Assembly (NCBI GenBank): GCA_001310455.1
Contig: BAXG01000026.1
Location: 1 to 64,000 of the forward strand
Length of the DNA stretch: 64,000 nucleotides
From: Photobacterium sp. JCM 19050
GTDB taxonomy: Bacteria; Pseudomonadota; Gammaproteobacteria; Enterobacterales; Vibrionaceae
Direction: 5' to 3'
Part shown: positions 48,886 through 57,914 of the stretch, one piece after another
How positions within the stretch are numbered: the stretch's first letter is position 1
How the letters are laid out: the number at the start of each line of letters is the position of its first letter
The notes under the pieces: generated by a model
Databases searched by the model: none
Told to the model about the DNA's origin: nothing
The model's input: only the letters and a program-made list of their open reading frames with translations
Translations under genes and position numbers: made by a program

Positions 48886-50320
48886 GAAAACGCACCATGA
48901 GAGCGCCGTGGCACATCCTGATGCTGCAAAGTGACAGTGGCTGAGACTGCCTGGCACCGGAAGGGGATGGCTACCACCTTACCCGGGTATCCGGCTGGCC
49001 AGCTTTTGCCCATTCGCTGGAAAACGGCCACTGGGATATGGTAATGCTGCCAAGCCGTCTCAACCGCGCGCTGGAAGCTTCTGACCTGATGGCCCGGACG
49101 CCGCTGCGGAGCTTTAATGGCCCGGTTGTGGTAGTGGCAGAAATGCAGGAAGCCGGCCCGGTTTCCCGTGCCATGCAGCAAGGCGCGGTAGATTACCTGC
49201 TGATGCCGTTTGAGTCTTATCACCTGGCACAGCTGGTGAGCCGCCTGACCATGATGCGCTGCCAGCAATCTGATGTGGTAGCCAAGTCAGACCAGAGCCG
49301 ACAGTTGTACCAACTTGCACAGCGCGTGGCGCAAACCGATGCCTCCGTCCTGATTAATGGCGAGAGCGGGACTGGGAAAGAAGTCCTGGCTCGGTTTATC
49401 CACCAGGCCTCACCCCGAGCTCCGGGCCTTTCATTGCAATTAACTGCGCGGCCATTCCGGAAACCATGCTGGAATCTATTCTGTTCGGCCATGCAAAAGG
49501 GGCGTTCACCGGGGCAGCAACCGCAGTGGCAGGCAAACTGGAACTGGCCAACGAAGGAACCCTTCTGCTGGATGAGATCGGTGAGCTGCCCCTGGCTATG
49601 CAGACAAAACTTCTGCGGGTGTTGCAGGAGCGCGAGGTCGAGCGTCTTGGCAGTCACCAGAAAATCAAACTCAATATCCGCGTGCTGGCGGCAACCAACT
49701 GTGATTTGGAGCAGATGGTGGCTGACGGCCGTTTCCGCTCTGACCTTTTTTACCGCCTGAATGTTTTTCCCTTGCAGTGCGCGCCGCTTCGGGAGCGCCG
49801 GGAAGATATCGTGCCACTGGCGGAAAGCCTGCTTGGCCGTCACCTGCCTTCAAGCCAGAACATCATCACTTTTGCCGATTCGGCTTGCCGGGCCCTGGAA
49901 GCGTATGGCTGGCCGGGCAATGTGCGTGAGCTGGAAAACGTTATCCAGCGTGCACTGGTAATGAGCCGGGGCTGCGTTATCCGGGAAGAAGACCTGATGC
50001 TGCCGGGATTTGTCCCATCGCTGGTGACAGCGACTGATTTGCCGGAGCCGGTGGAGCGCTCACTGCAACCTCTGCACGAAGAGGGGGATGAGAGCAAGCC
50101 GGACCTGCACAAGAGCCGCAAGCTTGCTGAGTTCAATACCATCATCCAGACCCTGCGCCGTTTCGACGGGCACCGCAGCAAAACAGCAGAAGAACTCGGG
50201 GTCAGTACCCGGGCGCTGCGCTACAAAATACAAACCATGCGTGAACATGGCTGGGATATAGACCAGCTCCTTTCCGGCCAGCCCTCAGAAGGGGCGCTGC
50301 CGGTTACCTACTCCTCTTGA
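48882..50320 (+). CDS. lafK: Sigma-54-dependent lateral flagellar regulator LafK (in-frame stop and 1 frame break)
   Basis: An enhancer-binding activator of lateral flagellar class 2 genes. The AAA+ domain shows Walker A GESGTGKE, the sigma-54 contact loop GAFTGA and Walker [11 protein letters not shown]. The C-terminal helix-turn-helix is [20 protein letters not shown]. The N-terminal ~130 residues resemble a degenerate receiver domain. Two anomalies: a TGA at 48942-48944 interrupts the frame at codon 21 of the ATG 48882 start, with coding similarity continuing in the same frame; and one C is missing near 49427. The stop might be a clustered sequencing error or a true mutation, in which case ATG 49038 could be used. 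Confidence 0.88.
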
Positions 50321-50339
50321 CCGAAACGGGACCTATCCG

Positions 50340-50684
50340 ATGCAAAATGAATTGATGGGCTTTGATTCCATCCTGAACCAGATTGGCGAGATCCGTACCC
50401 AGGTCTCCGGGGGAACCCCTGAAGCCATCGCTTCCAACCCGCTTAGCAACCGTGCTGCCGGTGGTGTTAACTTCGCTGATGTCATTGCAGGCGCGGTGCA
50501 CAACGTGGATGCCCAGACCAAGGATGCGGCTGCCAAGATGACAGCGGTAGACATGGGCAAGAGCGATGACCTGGTGGGCGCAATGATTGCCGGCCAGAAG
50601 GCAAGCCTTTCTTTTGCGGCCATGGTGCAGGTGCGAAACAACCTGATGTCCGCATATGACGACGTTATGAAAATGCCCGTGTAA
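50340..50684 (+). CDS. fliE: Lateral flagellar MS-ring/rod adaptor FliE
   Basis: 114 residues. The family C-terminus is clear: FADVIAGAVHNVDAQTKDAAAKMTAVDMGKSDDLVGAMIAGQKASLSFAAMVQVRNNLMSAYDDVMKMPV. FliE links the MS ring to the proximal rod. 19 bases after lafK, so probably co-transcribed in part, and 12 bases before fliF. Intact. Confidence 0.95.
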   Translation: MQNELMGFDSILNQIGEIRTQVSGGTPEAIASNPLSNRAAGGVNFADVIAGAVHNVDAQTKDAAAKMTAVDMGKSDDLVGAMIAGQKASLSFAAMVQVRNNLMSAYDDVMKMPV

Positions 50685-50696
50685 CAGGTGACACCA

Positions 50697-52358
50697 GTGG
50701 CCCAAATTCTGAAACAAAAACTGGCGAATATCGACGGTCCGGCAGCCTGGCAACGCTTTTTCAGCGGCGCCAGGCTGGTTGCGTTATTGACCCTTATCGC
50801 TGTAGCTGTTGCTGTTACTGTGGTGATGGGGCTTTGGCAGGGCAATGATGAATACCGCCCGCTTTACGGGGAGTACGAGCACTATGACACCACCCAGGTG
50901 ATTTCGGTGCTCGACCAGCACGGCCTCGACTACTATGTAGAGCCGCAGCTTGGCAACATTATGGTTGAACGCTCCGAAATCAACGAAGCACGCATGGCGA
51001 TTGCCGCAGCAGGTATCAAGCCGGAGCAGCCGGAAGGGCTGAGCATCCTGACCCAGGACTCCAGCCTTGGCACCAGCCAGTTTGTGGAGGTCGCCCGTTA
51101 CCGCTATGGCCTGGAAGGGGAGCTCGCCCGTTCCATCATGTCGATTGACGGTGTCGACAACGCCCGTGTCCACCTTGCCATCCCTAAGCAAACCCTTTTT
51201 GTGGGCCGGGAAAAAGACAAACCGACAGCATCTGTGGTGGTGTCCCTGATGCCGGGCCGCATCCTTACTGCTGAGCAGGTAACAGCCATTGTCAATCTGG
51301 TTGCCGGCAGTGTGCCGGATCTGTCAGCTGACCGGGTGAATGTCATCGACCAACACGGCAACCTGCTGTCCCAGAACTTTGGCAACGGTGCCATGCAGGG
51401 TCAGGGCGGAAGCCGCTATCTGAGCTATGTCAGCAAGGTTGAGGCGGACTACTCCGAAAGCGCTGCGCGCATGCTGCGCCCGTTGGTTGGCCTCAACAAC
51501 TTCCGGGTGGAAGTCGCCGCAGATGTCAACTTTGACAAGGTGGAAGCCACCGAGGAAGCCTATGGCCCGGATGCCAAAGTACGCAGTGAATACAGCTCTT
51601 TTGACCGCGATGCCAACCAGCCGGCGCAAGGTGTGCCGGGCTCCCTGAGCAACCGCCCGCCGGAAGAGAAAGACAAAAAAGAAAAACAGGGCAAGATGAC
51701 CAATGAGCGCGGAGAATCTTCCAAGGATTATGCGGTTGACCGCACCCTGCGCCACATCACCTACCAACAGGGCAACGTGAAAAAGCTGAGTGTGTCTGTG
51801 CTGCTGAATGGCAAGCCGGATGCCTACAGCGCCAAGGAGCTGGATAACATCAAGGTGATGCTTTCCGACGCACTGGGTATGGACAGCAAGCGCGGCGACA
51901 AGCTGAGCGTACATGTCTACCCGTTCAATCTGGAAAAACCGGCGGCGCTCGATGAGAAGCCACCTTGGTATACCGACAGCATCTGGCTCGACTACCTGCA
52001 CTATATCCTGTCTGCCATTGTCGCCCTGGCCATCCTGTTTGTGGTTGTCCGCCCGGCTCTTCGCACCTTGTTTGCGGGCAGTGACAGCAACACACAACCG
52101 GTGAAAGGACGTGATAGCCAGACGTTGTTGCCTGCGGCTGACAGCGCTTCTGAGACAGCGGCGGCTGTACCGGCTGCCGGCAACAGCAGTCAGCTGGCAC
52201 CGGTGACGTCCAGCGCCATGGATATGCCGGAGCTGCCGAGCGCAGAAACCGGGCTTGAAGCCCAGTCGTCTTACCTGCAAATGCTTTCTGAACGTGAGCC
52301 TGAGCGGGTAGCCCATGTCGTCAAACAGTGGATTACACCGAAAGATGCAGACAATTGA
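50697..52358 (+). CDS. fliF: Lateral flagellar MS-ring protein FliF
   Basis: About 553 residues. I chose the GTG at 50697 because AGGTGA lies five bases upstream; a GTG at 50688 is also in frame. Two transmembrane helices (ARLVALLTLIAVAVAVTVVMG near residue 30; HYILSAIVALAILFVVVRPAL near 440) enclose the periplasmic ring-building motifs, including VARYRYGLEGELARSIMSIDGVDNARVHLAIPKQTLF. The C-terminal tail binds FliG, whose start overlaps fliF by 14 bases. Intact. Confidence 0.95.
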   Translation: MAQILKQKLANIDGPAAWQRFFSGARLVALLTLIAVAVAVTVVMGLWQGNDEYRPLYGEYEHYDTTQVISVLDQHGLDYYVEPQLGNIMVERSEINEARMAIAAAGIKPEQPEGLSILTQDSSLGTSQFVEVARYRYGLEGELARSIMSIDGVDNARVHLAIPKQTLFVGREKDKPTASVVVSLMPGRILTAEQVTAIVNLVAGSVPDLSADRVNVIDQHGNLLSQNFGNGAMQGQGGSRYLSYVSKVEADYSESAARMLRPLVGLNNFRVEVAADVNFDKVEATEEAYGPDAKVRSEYSSFDRDANQPAQGVPGSLSNRPPEEKDKKEKQGKMTNERGESSKDYAVDRTLRHITYQQGNVKKLSVSVLLNGKPDAYSAKELDNIKVMLSDALGMDSKRGDKLSVHVYPFNLEKPAALDEKPPWYTDSIWLDYLHYILSAIVALAILFVVVRPALRTLFAGSDSNTQPVKGRDSQTLLPAADSASETAAAVPAAGNSSQLAPVTSSAMDMPELPSAETGLEAQSSYLQMLSEREPERVAHVVKQWITPKDADN

Positions 52359-53351
52359 ACACAATCAGGGGATTGAACAGGCTGCCATCCTTCTGCTGAG
52401 TATGGGCGAAGAGGCGGCGGCTAATGTGCTGAAACAGCTTGACCGCGACCAGGTGCGAGAGCTGTCTCTGGCCATGGCCCGTATCCCGGCGATGAAAAAT
52501 GAGCAGGTACAGACGGTTTACCGCCGATTCTTCCTGGACTTTAAATCTGAATCCGGCATTTCAGGCGCCTCGCGCGCTACCTGGAGCGCACCCTCGACCG
52601 TGCGCTCGGCAAGTCCCTGTCCCGGCCGCTTATTGATTCCATCTATGGCGACAACCTCAAACAGGACCTGTTGCGCCTGCAGTGGCTTGAACCTGCCAAG
52701 ATTGCAGAACTGATTGCCGATGAGCACCCGCAGATGCAGGCGGTGTTCCTGGCTTACCTTGAACCGGATATCGCTTCAGATGTGCTGAGCCGCCTGCCGG
52801 AAGACAGCATGGATGACCTGCTTTACCGCCTTGCCAACCTCAGTGAAATCCACCCGAGTATGATGGAAGAGGTACAGGCGCTGCTGAACGGCTTCCTGAG
52901 TGAAACCGTGCAACAGAGCAGCACCACGGTTGATGGCACCCAGCACGCGGGCGAGATCATTAACCGGCTGCAGTCAAACCAGAGCCAGAAAGTGCTTACT
53001 GACCTTAAGGCGCAGGATCCCGAGTTGGTTTCCCGGCTTGAAAGCCAGATGTACAACTTCGATATCCTGGTACGCCAAAGCGAAGCCACTCTGGAGCGTC
53101 TGGTGGAAGATGCGGACCAGGAAATGCTGGCCATTGCCCTCAAAGGTGCCGACGAAGCCCTGCTCGACAAGATCTTCGCCACCATGCCGAAGCGTGCAGC
53201 CCAGTATCTGCGTGAAGCGATGGAAGGTAAGGGACGCGTGCGTCTCAGTGCCGTGGAAGAAGCCCGCAAGGAGCTGGTCAACCTGCTGCGTCAGCTTGCT
53301 GACGACGGTGAGGTCGAACTGGCGCTGTTCAGTGAGCCGGTGGTGGAATAA
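52345..53351 (+). CDS. fliG: Lateral flagellar switch/torque protein FliG (1 frame break)
   Basis: About 335 residues. FliG transmits stator torque. The N-terminal domain starts MQTIEHNQGIEQAAILLLSMGEEAAANVLKQL. The middle domain has the EHPQ motif (ADEHPQMQAVFLAYL). The C-terminal domain carries the charged torque helix (VEDADQEMLAIALKGADEALLDKIFATMPKRAAQYLREAMEGKGRVRLS). One base is lost near 52568; repair gives GASRRYLERTLDRALGKSL. The start ATG 52345 lies inside fliF. fliH follows by two bases. Confidence 0.94.
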
Positions 53352-53353
53352 GC

Positions 53354-54049
53354 ATGAAAAAGAACCATCCGCTTATTCTGCATCCCGAAGCCGGACACTA
53401 CCGCCATTACCATTTCCCGCCGCTTGCCAGCCAGGGGGATGACCTGTTTGGTGATGATGGCGGTTACCACGAAGAATTCCAGAGCGGCTTTGATGACGGC
53501 CAGCAAAAAGGCCATGCCCAGGGTTACCAGGACGGCCTGACCCAGGGGATGGAAGCCGGTCGCCAACAAGGGCTGGATGAAGGTCACCAACAGGGGCTCC
53601 AGCAGGGCATTGAGCAGGTGCGCCAGCAGCTTTCGGGTACGGTGGCAACGGCAGACCAACTGGTGAAGCAGATTGAGCAGGTGTTCCATAACCATGTGCG
53701 CCAGCAAAGTGAGATGATTTGCGATCTGGTCCAGAAGGTTGCCCGCCAGGTGATCCGTGCAGAGCTCAGCCTCCAGCCGGGGCAAATCGTCAAACTGATT
53801 GAAGAAACCCTCGAACAGATCCCCGAAACCAAAACCGGCATTACGGTTTACCTCAACCCGGGTGACTGCCAGCGTCTGGTTGATCTGGTGCCGGAGAAAG
53901 TGGCGGACTGGAACCTGAAGCAGGATCCTGAGCTTGCTGCCGGCAGTTGCCGGGTCGTGACCGATGATGCTGAAGCCCTTGCGGACAGCGAGGCGCGCCT
54001 TGAAGCCTGCATGGATGCGGTCAAAGACAACCTGCTGACTGATGCGTGA
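53354..54049 (+). CDS. fliH: Lateral flagellar export ATPase regulator FliH with long GxxxG repeat
   Basis: 231 residues. FliH holds the FliI ATPase at the export gate. The N-terminal part is His/Asp-rich. Residues 45-85 contain glycine at every fourth position, eleven in a row, making ten uninterrupted GxxxG steps; such repeats are known in FliH but usually with interruptions. The C-terminal half (AGSC etc. after a V-ATPase E-like segment EMICDLVQKVARQVIRAELSLQPGQIVKLIEETL) binds FliI. Overlaps fliI by eight bases. Confidence 0.93.
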   Translation: MKKNHPLILHPEAGHYRHYHFPPLASQGDDLFGDDGGYHEEFQSGFDDGQQKGHAQGYQDGLTQGMEAGRQQGLDEGHQQGLQQGIEQVRQQLSGTVATADQLVKQIEQVFHNHVRQQSEMICDLVQKVARQVIRAELSLQPGQIVKLIEETLEQIPETKTGITVYLNPGDCQRLVDLVPEKVADWNLKQDPELAAGSCRVVTDDAEALADSEARLEACMDAVKDNLLTDA

Positions 54050-55379
54050 TTTTGCCGCGGAGCTCAGCGCCCGCCTGAGCAGTGCCTCCCTGCATATTCC
54101 CGAGATACCGGTAGCCCAGACCTACGGCCGCCTTGTTCGAATGGCCGGCCTGACCCTTGAGGCTGTCGGTTGTCGGCTGTGTACCGGGCAGCGCTGCCTG
54201 ATTGAAACCGACCACGGTGATGTGGTCGAGGCGGAAGTTGTCGGCTTTGACCGCCAGGCCACGGTGCTGATGCCCATTCGTCATACCACCGGGCTTCGCC
54301 CAGGTTGCCGGGTGCTGCCGCTTCAGGGTGACAGCAAAATCCCGGTTGGCCCGACGATGCTTGGCCGGGTGCTGAACGGCTTGGTGAGCCGCTGGACACC
54401 AAGGGCCCGCTTCGCTGCGACCAGCGTATTTCCCTGCAAGGGGAGAGTATCAACACTGCGCCGCCAGCCGATTTCCCAGCCGCTGGATGTAGGCGTCCGG
54501 GCGATCAACGGGATGCTGAGTGTCGGCAAGGGTCAGCGTATGGGGCTGTTTGCCGGTTCAGGCGTCGGCAAGAGTGTGCTCCTTGGCATGATGACCCGCA
54601 GCACCACGGCGCAGATTACCGTGGTCGGCCTGATAGGTGAACGCGGCCGCGAGGTGCGCGAATTTATCGAGCACTCCCTTGGTGAAGAAGGCATGAAAAA
54701 TGCGGTGGTGATTGCCTCCCCTGCTGATGATCCCCCGCTGATGCGCCTTCGCGCTTCGCAGCTTTGCCACCGGATTGCAGAGTATTTCCGCGATCAGGGC
54801 ATGGACGTGCTGCTGCTGATGGATTCCCTGACCCGCTACGCCCAGGCTCAGCGTGAGATTGCACTGGCGGTGGGGGAGCCGCCGGCTACCAAGGGTTATC
54901 CGCCGTCTGTATTCAGCCTTCTGCCGCAACTGGTGGAGCGTGCCGGGAACGGCGCCAGTGACCGGGGATCGATCACCGCGTTCTATACGGTGCTTTCGGA
55001 AGGGGACGACCAACAGGACCCGATTGCCGATGCTGCCCGCGCCATCCTTGATGGCCACATTGTGCTGAACCGGGAGCTTGCCGAGCAGGGACATTATCCG
55101 GCCATTGATATCGAACAATCCATCAGCCGCGCCATGCCACAGATTGTCAGCCCTGACCACCTGCGACGCGCACAGCGGGTGAAACAGCTCTATGCCCGCT
55201 ACCGGCAGGTTCAGGATCTGATGTCCCTTGGTGGCTATCAGGCAGGGCAGGACCGCACGCTGGATCTCGCCGTCCAGGCGTACCCGTTTATCTGCCAGTA
55301 CCTCCAGCAGGGCATGTACGAGAAAGTCACCCTTAATGACAGCCTTAACCTGATGATGCAGTTGCCGGGGGTTGAATAA
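54042..55379 (+). CDS. fliI: Lateral flagellum-specific ATPase FliI (hidden compensating frame errors)
   Basis: 445 residues in one raw frame. The F1-beta-like ATPase motifs are intact: GLFAGSGVGKSVL (Walker A), VVGLIGERGREVREFIEHSL, MDVLLLMDSLTRYAQAQREIALAVGEPPATKGYPPSVFS and DGHIVLNRELAEQGHYPAIDIE. Residues ~115-142 (SRWTPRARFAATSVFPCKGRVSTLRR) match nothing. The +1 shifted frame gives the family sequence GLGEPLDTKGPLRCDQRISLQGESIN. Loss of one G near 54385 and about two C near 54467 would explain this and restore frame. The open frame therefore hides errors. Confidence 0.93.
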   Translation: MRDFAAELSARLSSASLHIPEIPVAQTYGRLVRMAGLTLEAVGCRLCTGQRCLIETDHGDVVEAEVVGFDRQATVLMPIRHTTGLRPGCRVLPLQGDSKIPVGPTMLGRVLNGLVSRWTPRARFAATSVFPCKGRVSTLRRQPISQPLDVGVRAINGMLSVGKGQRMGLFAGSGVGKSVLLGMMTRSTTAQITVVGLIGERGREVREFIEHSLGEEGMKNAVVIASPADDPPLMRLRASQLCHRIAEYFRDQGMDVLLLMDSLTRYAQAQREIALAVGEPPATKGYPPSVFSLLPQLVERAGNGASDRGSITAFYTVLSEGDDQQDPIADAARAILDGHIVLNRELAEQGHYPAIDIEQSISRAMPQIVSPDHLRRAQRVKQLYARYRQVQDLMSLGGYQAGQDRTLDLAVQAYPFICQYLQQGMYEKVTLNDSLNLMMQLPGVE

Positions 55380-55809
55380 TGCGTCGGCTCAAAGTGGTAC
55401 AGGGTTGGTGTGGCCGGGAGCAGGAAAAGCTCGACCGGTTGCAGGGGGAAGCCGGTGAAGTCCGCCGTCAGCATCAGGCCCACGAAGACCGGCTGAAAGT
55501 GCTGGAAGACCTTTCCGGACAGTATGGGTTCTCCGGAGGCAGCCATACCTCAGCCCTGATGATGAAAGGAACGGCCCGTTTCCGTAGCCAGTTGGAAAGC
55601 CTGACGGCACTTCAGCGTCATGAGCTGATGATGTCTGATGTGGAACTTCGCAGTATCAACGACCGGGTCATCGCCCAGCACCGGCAGGTCAAAATGGGGG
55701 AAAAGGTGGTGGACAAGCGTCTGAAACAACATGCGCTCAAACAGGCGCGGCAGGAACAAAAAGTGCTTGATGAACTGGCCATGCGAGCCGGCTGCGCCGC
55801 AAATTCTGA
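55379..55809 (+). CDS. fliJ: Lateral flagellar chaperone FliJ (end frame-disturbed)
   Basis: A mostly helical, coiled-coil protein that escorts export chaperones and contacts FliI and FlhA. The raw frame continues to 55960, across the convergent gene, which is unlikely. Restoring one G near 55792 gives ELAMRAGLRRKF and a stop at 55807-55809, about 143 residues, the usual FliJ length. The segment RHELMMSDVELRSINDRVIAQHRQVKMGEKVVDKRLKQHALKQARQEQKVLDELAM is the coiled coil. Overlaps the fliI stop (TAATG). Confidence 0.85.
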
Positions 55810-55829
55810 TATCTCATCCGGTTCACGGA

Positions 55830-56183
55830 TTACCCGTTATGAACCGCCCCTTCGCCATGAAATTCATGGACATCCCCCATCTCAGCTTCCAGGTGGCTGT
55901 ATGTGTCCTTTCCCAGCTCTTCCAGTGCCTGGCAATAATCGTGAGTTTTATCCAGCCTGATCCGGGCATTGTCTATCCGGTTTTCTGCATCGCGGCGCTC
56001 ACACGGTGTGAGGTGGCTGTTGCTGAACCTCACCTGCTGGTCAAAAAGGGCGGATACAAAGTGTGATTTGCAGGCAAGGGAGGCATTGAAGGTGTCATCA
56101 AGTCCGGAGCCTGCCTGTGCTGCCGCAGGTAAGGCAACTGCGAAGGAGAAAGCCATGCTGACAACAGTGCGCAGGGACATCAT
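55830..56183 (-). CDS. Small secreted protein of the lateral flagellar flgAMN unit, unrecognised
   Basis: 117 residues starting MMSLRTVVSMAFSFAVALPAAAQA, a good signal peptide. The mature part has three cysteines (ACKSHF, PCERRD, DYCQAL) and is charged and helical, ending HEFHGEGAVHNG. No family recognised. The raw frame joins it to flgN upstream; this fusion looks artificial because restoring one G in flgN produces a stop 11 bases before this start. Its position as last gene of flgA-flgM-flgN suggests a flagellum-related periplasmic role, but that is inference. Confidence 0.7.
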   Translation of the reverse strand: MMSLRTVVSMAFSFAVALPAAAQAGSGLDDTFNASLACKSHFVSALFDQQVRFSNSHLTPCERRDAENRIDNARIRLDKTHDYCQALEELGKDTYSHLEAEMGDVHEFHGEGAVHNG

Positions 56184-56193
56184 TTGAGACGGT

Positions 56194-56630
56194 TTAACGT
56201 GCACTGGCGCATAGCTGAAGGCTTGCTCTGGGTGCAATACTTTGGTCAAAGCCTGTTTTTGCTGGGCCAGCAGCCGGCCATTGGTGTTGTTCTGACCCTG
56301 ACAGCGCTTTGCAAGCCGGTACAGTGTCTGCCACTGATTTTTGCCTTTCACGCCGTACGCGGGTGGCAGGGCAGAAAACAGGCGCTGCATCCCATCATCA
56401 TCCGGGCTGAGCCCCAGGGCTTTCAGGCTTTCAACCCTTCTCAAGGCGCGGGTGTTCAGGGTGTCCATTAACTGCTGAAGGGCCACGTTGGTGGCTGTCA
56501 GAGATGCGCTGTCACGGCTGCTGAGCTGGCTGTGCTGTCGTCCCAGCAAGGTATCCAATTCGGTATAGCCGGCCACGTCCCGGGCCAGGTCAGTCAGCAG
56601 GGTTTTTATCAGTGCAGTGCGGTCAGTCAT
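56194..56630 (-). CDS. flgN: Lateral flagellar hook-filament junction chaperone FlgN (1 frame break)
   Basis: About 146 residues, helical: MTDRTALIKTLLTDLARDVAGYTELDTLLGRQHSQLSSRD ... CQGQNNTNGRLLAQQKQALTKVLHPEQAFSY. FlgN chaperones FlgK and FlgL. The NTNGRLLAQQ motif corresponds to the conserved N-x-x-N-G-x-L-L of the family. Restoring one G near 56210 gives SYGASAR and a stop at 56194-56196, matching the YGA ending seen in FlgN proteins. Without it, the frame reads into the next gene. 58 bases after flgM. Confidence 0.82.
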
Positions 56631-56688
56631 GGTGGTGCCGGGTTTCAGGTTTATCAGTCAGTGGGGTGTGCCGGTGTTCTGGCAACGG

Positions 56689-56955
56689 TTATTTGGACGC
56701 GTAATAGTCCAGCATGCTGTCTGCCAGGCTGTCGAGGTTTACTGAAACCTCACCGTTTTGCAGCATGGCTTTCATGGCAGCCACTTTATCCATGTCTACA
56801 TCCGGTGCCTGTTTCACCGCGGCTTTGGCACTGTTGATGGTGCGCATATCCGCACTGACGCTGGTCTGCGAAGGCTGCTGCTGGCGAACATTGCGGTTGC
56901 CAGTGGTTTCCCGTGTATAGCCGGTAGGCTGGGTGAATCCGATTTTTCCGATCAT
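56689..56955 (-). CDS. flgM: Lateral anti-sigma-28 factor FlgM
   Basis: 88 residues from the ATG at 56955 (MIGKIGFTQPTGYTRET). The N-terminal half is disordered in type; the C-terminal helical part (DMRTINSAKAAVKQAPDVDMDKVAAMKAMLQNGEVSVNLDSLADSMLDYY) is the sigma-28 binding region. It holds back late lateral genes until exported through the finished hook. Lies between flgA and flgN in the usual flgAMN order. Intact. Confidence 0.92.
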   Translation of the reverse strand: MIGKIGFTQPTGYTRETTGNRNVRQQQPSQTSVSADMRTINSAKAAVKQAPDVDMDKVAAMKAMLQNGEVSVNLDSLADSMLDYYASK

Positions 56956-57053
56956 TGCCCGTTCTTCAGTGAGTGGTGCCCTTGTTTGTCCAAAGCGACC
57001 ACATCCGGGAGTCACTTAATACCCAACTGCAAAAAAGTGCTGGGATTTTGGCG

Positions 57054-57827
57054 TCAAAATAGTGTGTTCACCTTGTTGTGGCCGGTGACGGTTGCCAGTA
57101 TTTCTTTTTGCGACGAGAGGTTACGGACTCGGAGAGTGTCCCCTTGTGCCCCGCTCTCAAGCGCGATGCCTTTCATCTGCGCCACCATGGTACCACGGCG
57201 TGCCTCGATAATGACCTCGCTGTCCTTTTTCACCCATTCCGGCATTTCAACCTGGCGCGGTGTGAGGATATGCCCTGCCTGTACATTACGCTTCATCGCC
57301 TTTCCGGTCAGTCTCGACATATCAGTGAAATAGCCGTGCCGGATGTAGGCGATGTCAGTGGCCTTGAGGCTGAGATCGCTCCGGGTGATTTGCTGGTTAC
57401 GCCGAAGGGGCTTGCCTGCCACCACCATCTTTACCAGCACAGAGACTTTTGCCTTGATGCGTGCTTTCCAGTGGTAAGGGGTTTCACACGATAAGGTCAG
57501 GGTAAGCCGGCCAACTGGCTGTTCCGGGTTACTGAGTTCTTTGTTCAGGGGGCCTGTGCACGGACTGAGTGCCGGGAACGGGTGGACATCCACCCGGTAT
57601 TTGTGGCTGCCAACGCTGTGAGCATAGCGGGCAACTTGTGAGGTGATAAAAGCCTTTACCTGACTCTCACTCATCGCCGGTTTCTCTTTTGCGGATACTC
57701 TGGCCGGGCAAAGTAACACCAACAGGCAGGCAAGCATTGTTGCAACGGTGTTTAAGCCGGTGATGCCAATACGCTTTTCCGGCCGGAAGCGACACTTCCG
57801 CTTTGTGGGTCTGCTTGAATTATTCAT
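57054..57827 (-). CDS. flgA: Lateral flagellar P-ring assembly chaperone FlgA
   Basis: About 257 residues. A hydrophobic signal (TVATMLACLLVLLCPARVSA) follows ~30 basic residues from the ATG at 57827, so either a long n-region or a later start is possible. The SAF-like C-terminal domain reads VVAGKPLRRNQQITRSDLSLKATDIAYIRHGYFTDMSRLTGKAMKRNVQAGHILTPRQVEMPEWVKKDSEVIIEARRGTMVAQMKGIALESGAQGDTLRVRNLSSQKEILATVTG, the family signature. The open frame extends into flgB on the other strand but without similarity. Divergent from flgB. Confidence 0.92.
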   Translation of the reverse strand: MNNSSRPTKRKCRFRPEKRIGITGLNTVATMLACLLVLLCPARVSAKEKPAMSESQVKAFITSQVARYAHSVGSHKYRVDVHPFPALSPCTGPLNKELSNPEQPVGRLTLTLSCETPYHWKARIKAKVSVLVKMVVAGKPLRRNQQITRSDLSLKATDIAYIRHGYFTDMSRLTGKAMKRNVQAGHILTPRQVEMPEWVKKDSEVIIEARRGTMVAQMKGIALESGAQGDTLRVRNLSSQKEILATVTGHNKVNTLF

Positions 57828-57861
57828 CAGGTAAATAACTGAAAACACGGCTATTGAAAGG

Positions 57862-57877
57862 TGGCATGCATAATGCT
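57862..57877 (+). promoter_or_regulatory. Sigma-54 promoter of the lateral flgB operon
   Basis: TGGCATGCATAATGCT has GG and GC 10 bases apart and matches the -24 (TGGCA-G) and -12 (TGC-T) positions of the sigma-54 consensus. Transcription would start near 57888, about 27 bases before flgB. This is the expected target type for LafK, encoded 9 kb upstream. Confidence 0.65.
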
Positions 57878-57914
57878 TATTGCGCCCGTACTGAATAAGC
57901 AGGTAGTGGATAAC

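Noticed and set aside
51324..52364. 346-residue antisense frame over fliF
   Set aside because: Fully covered by conserved fliF on the other strand; no start signal or recognisable motif.
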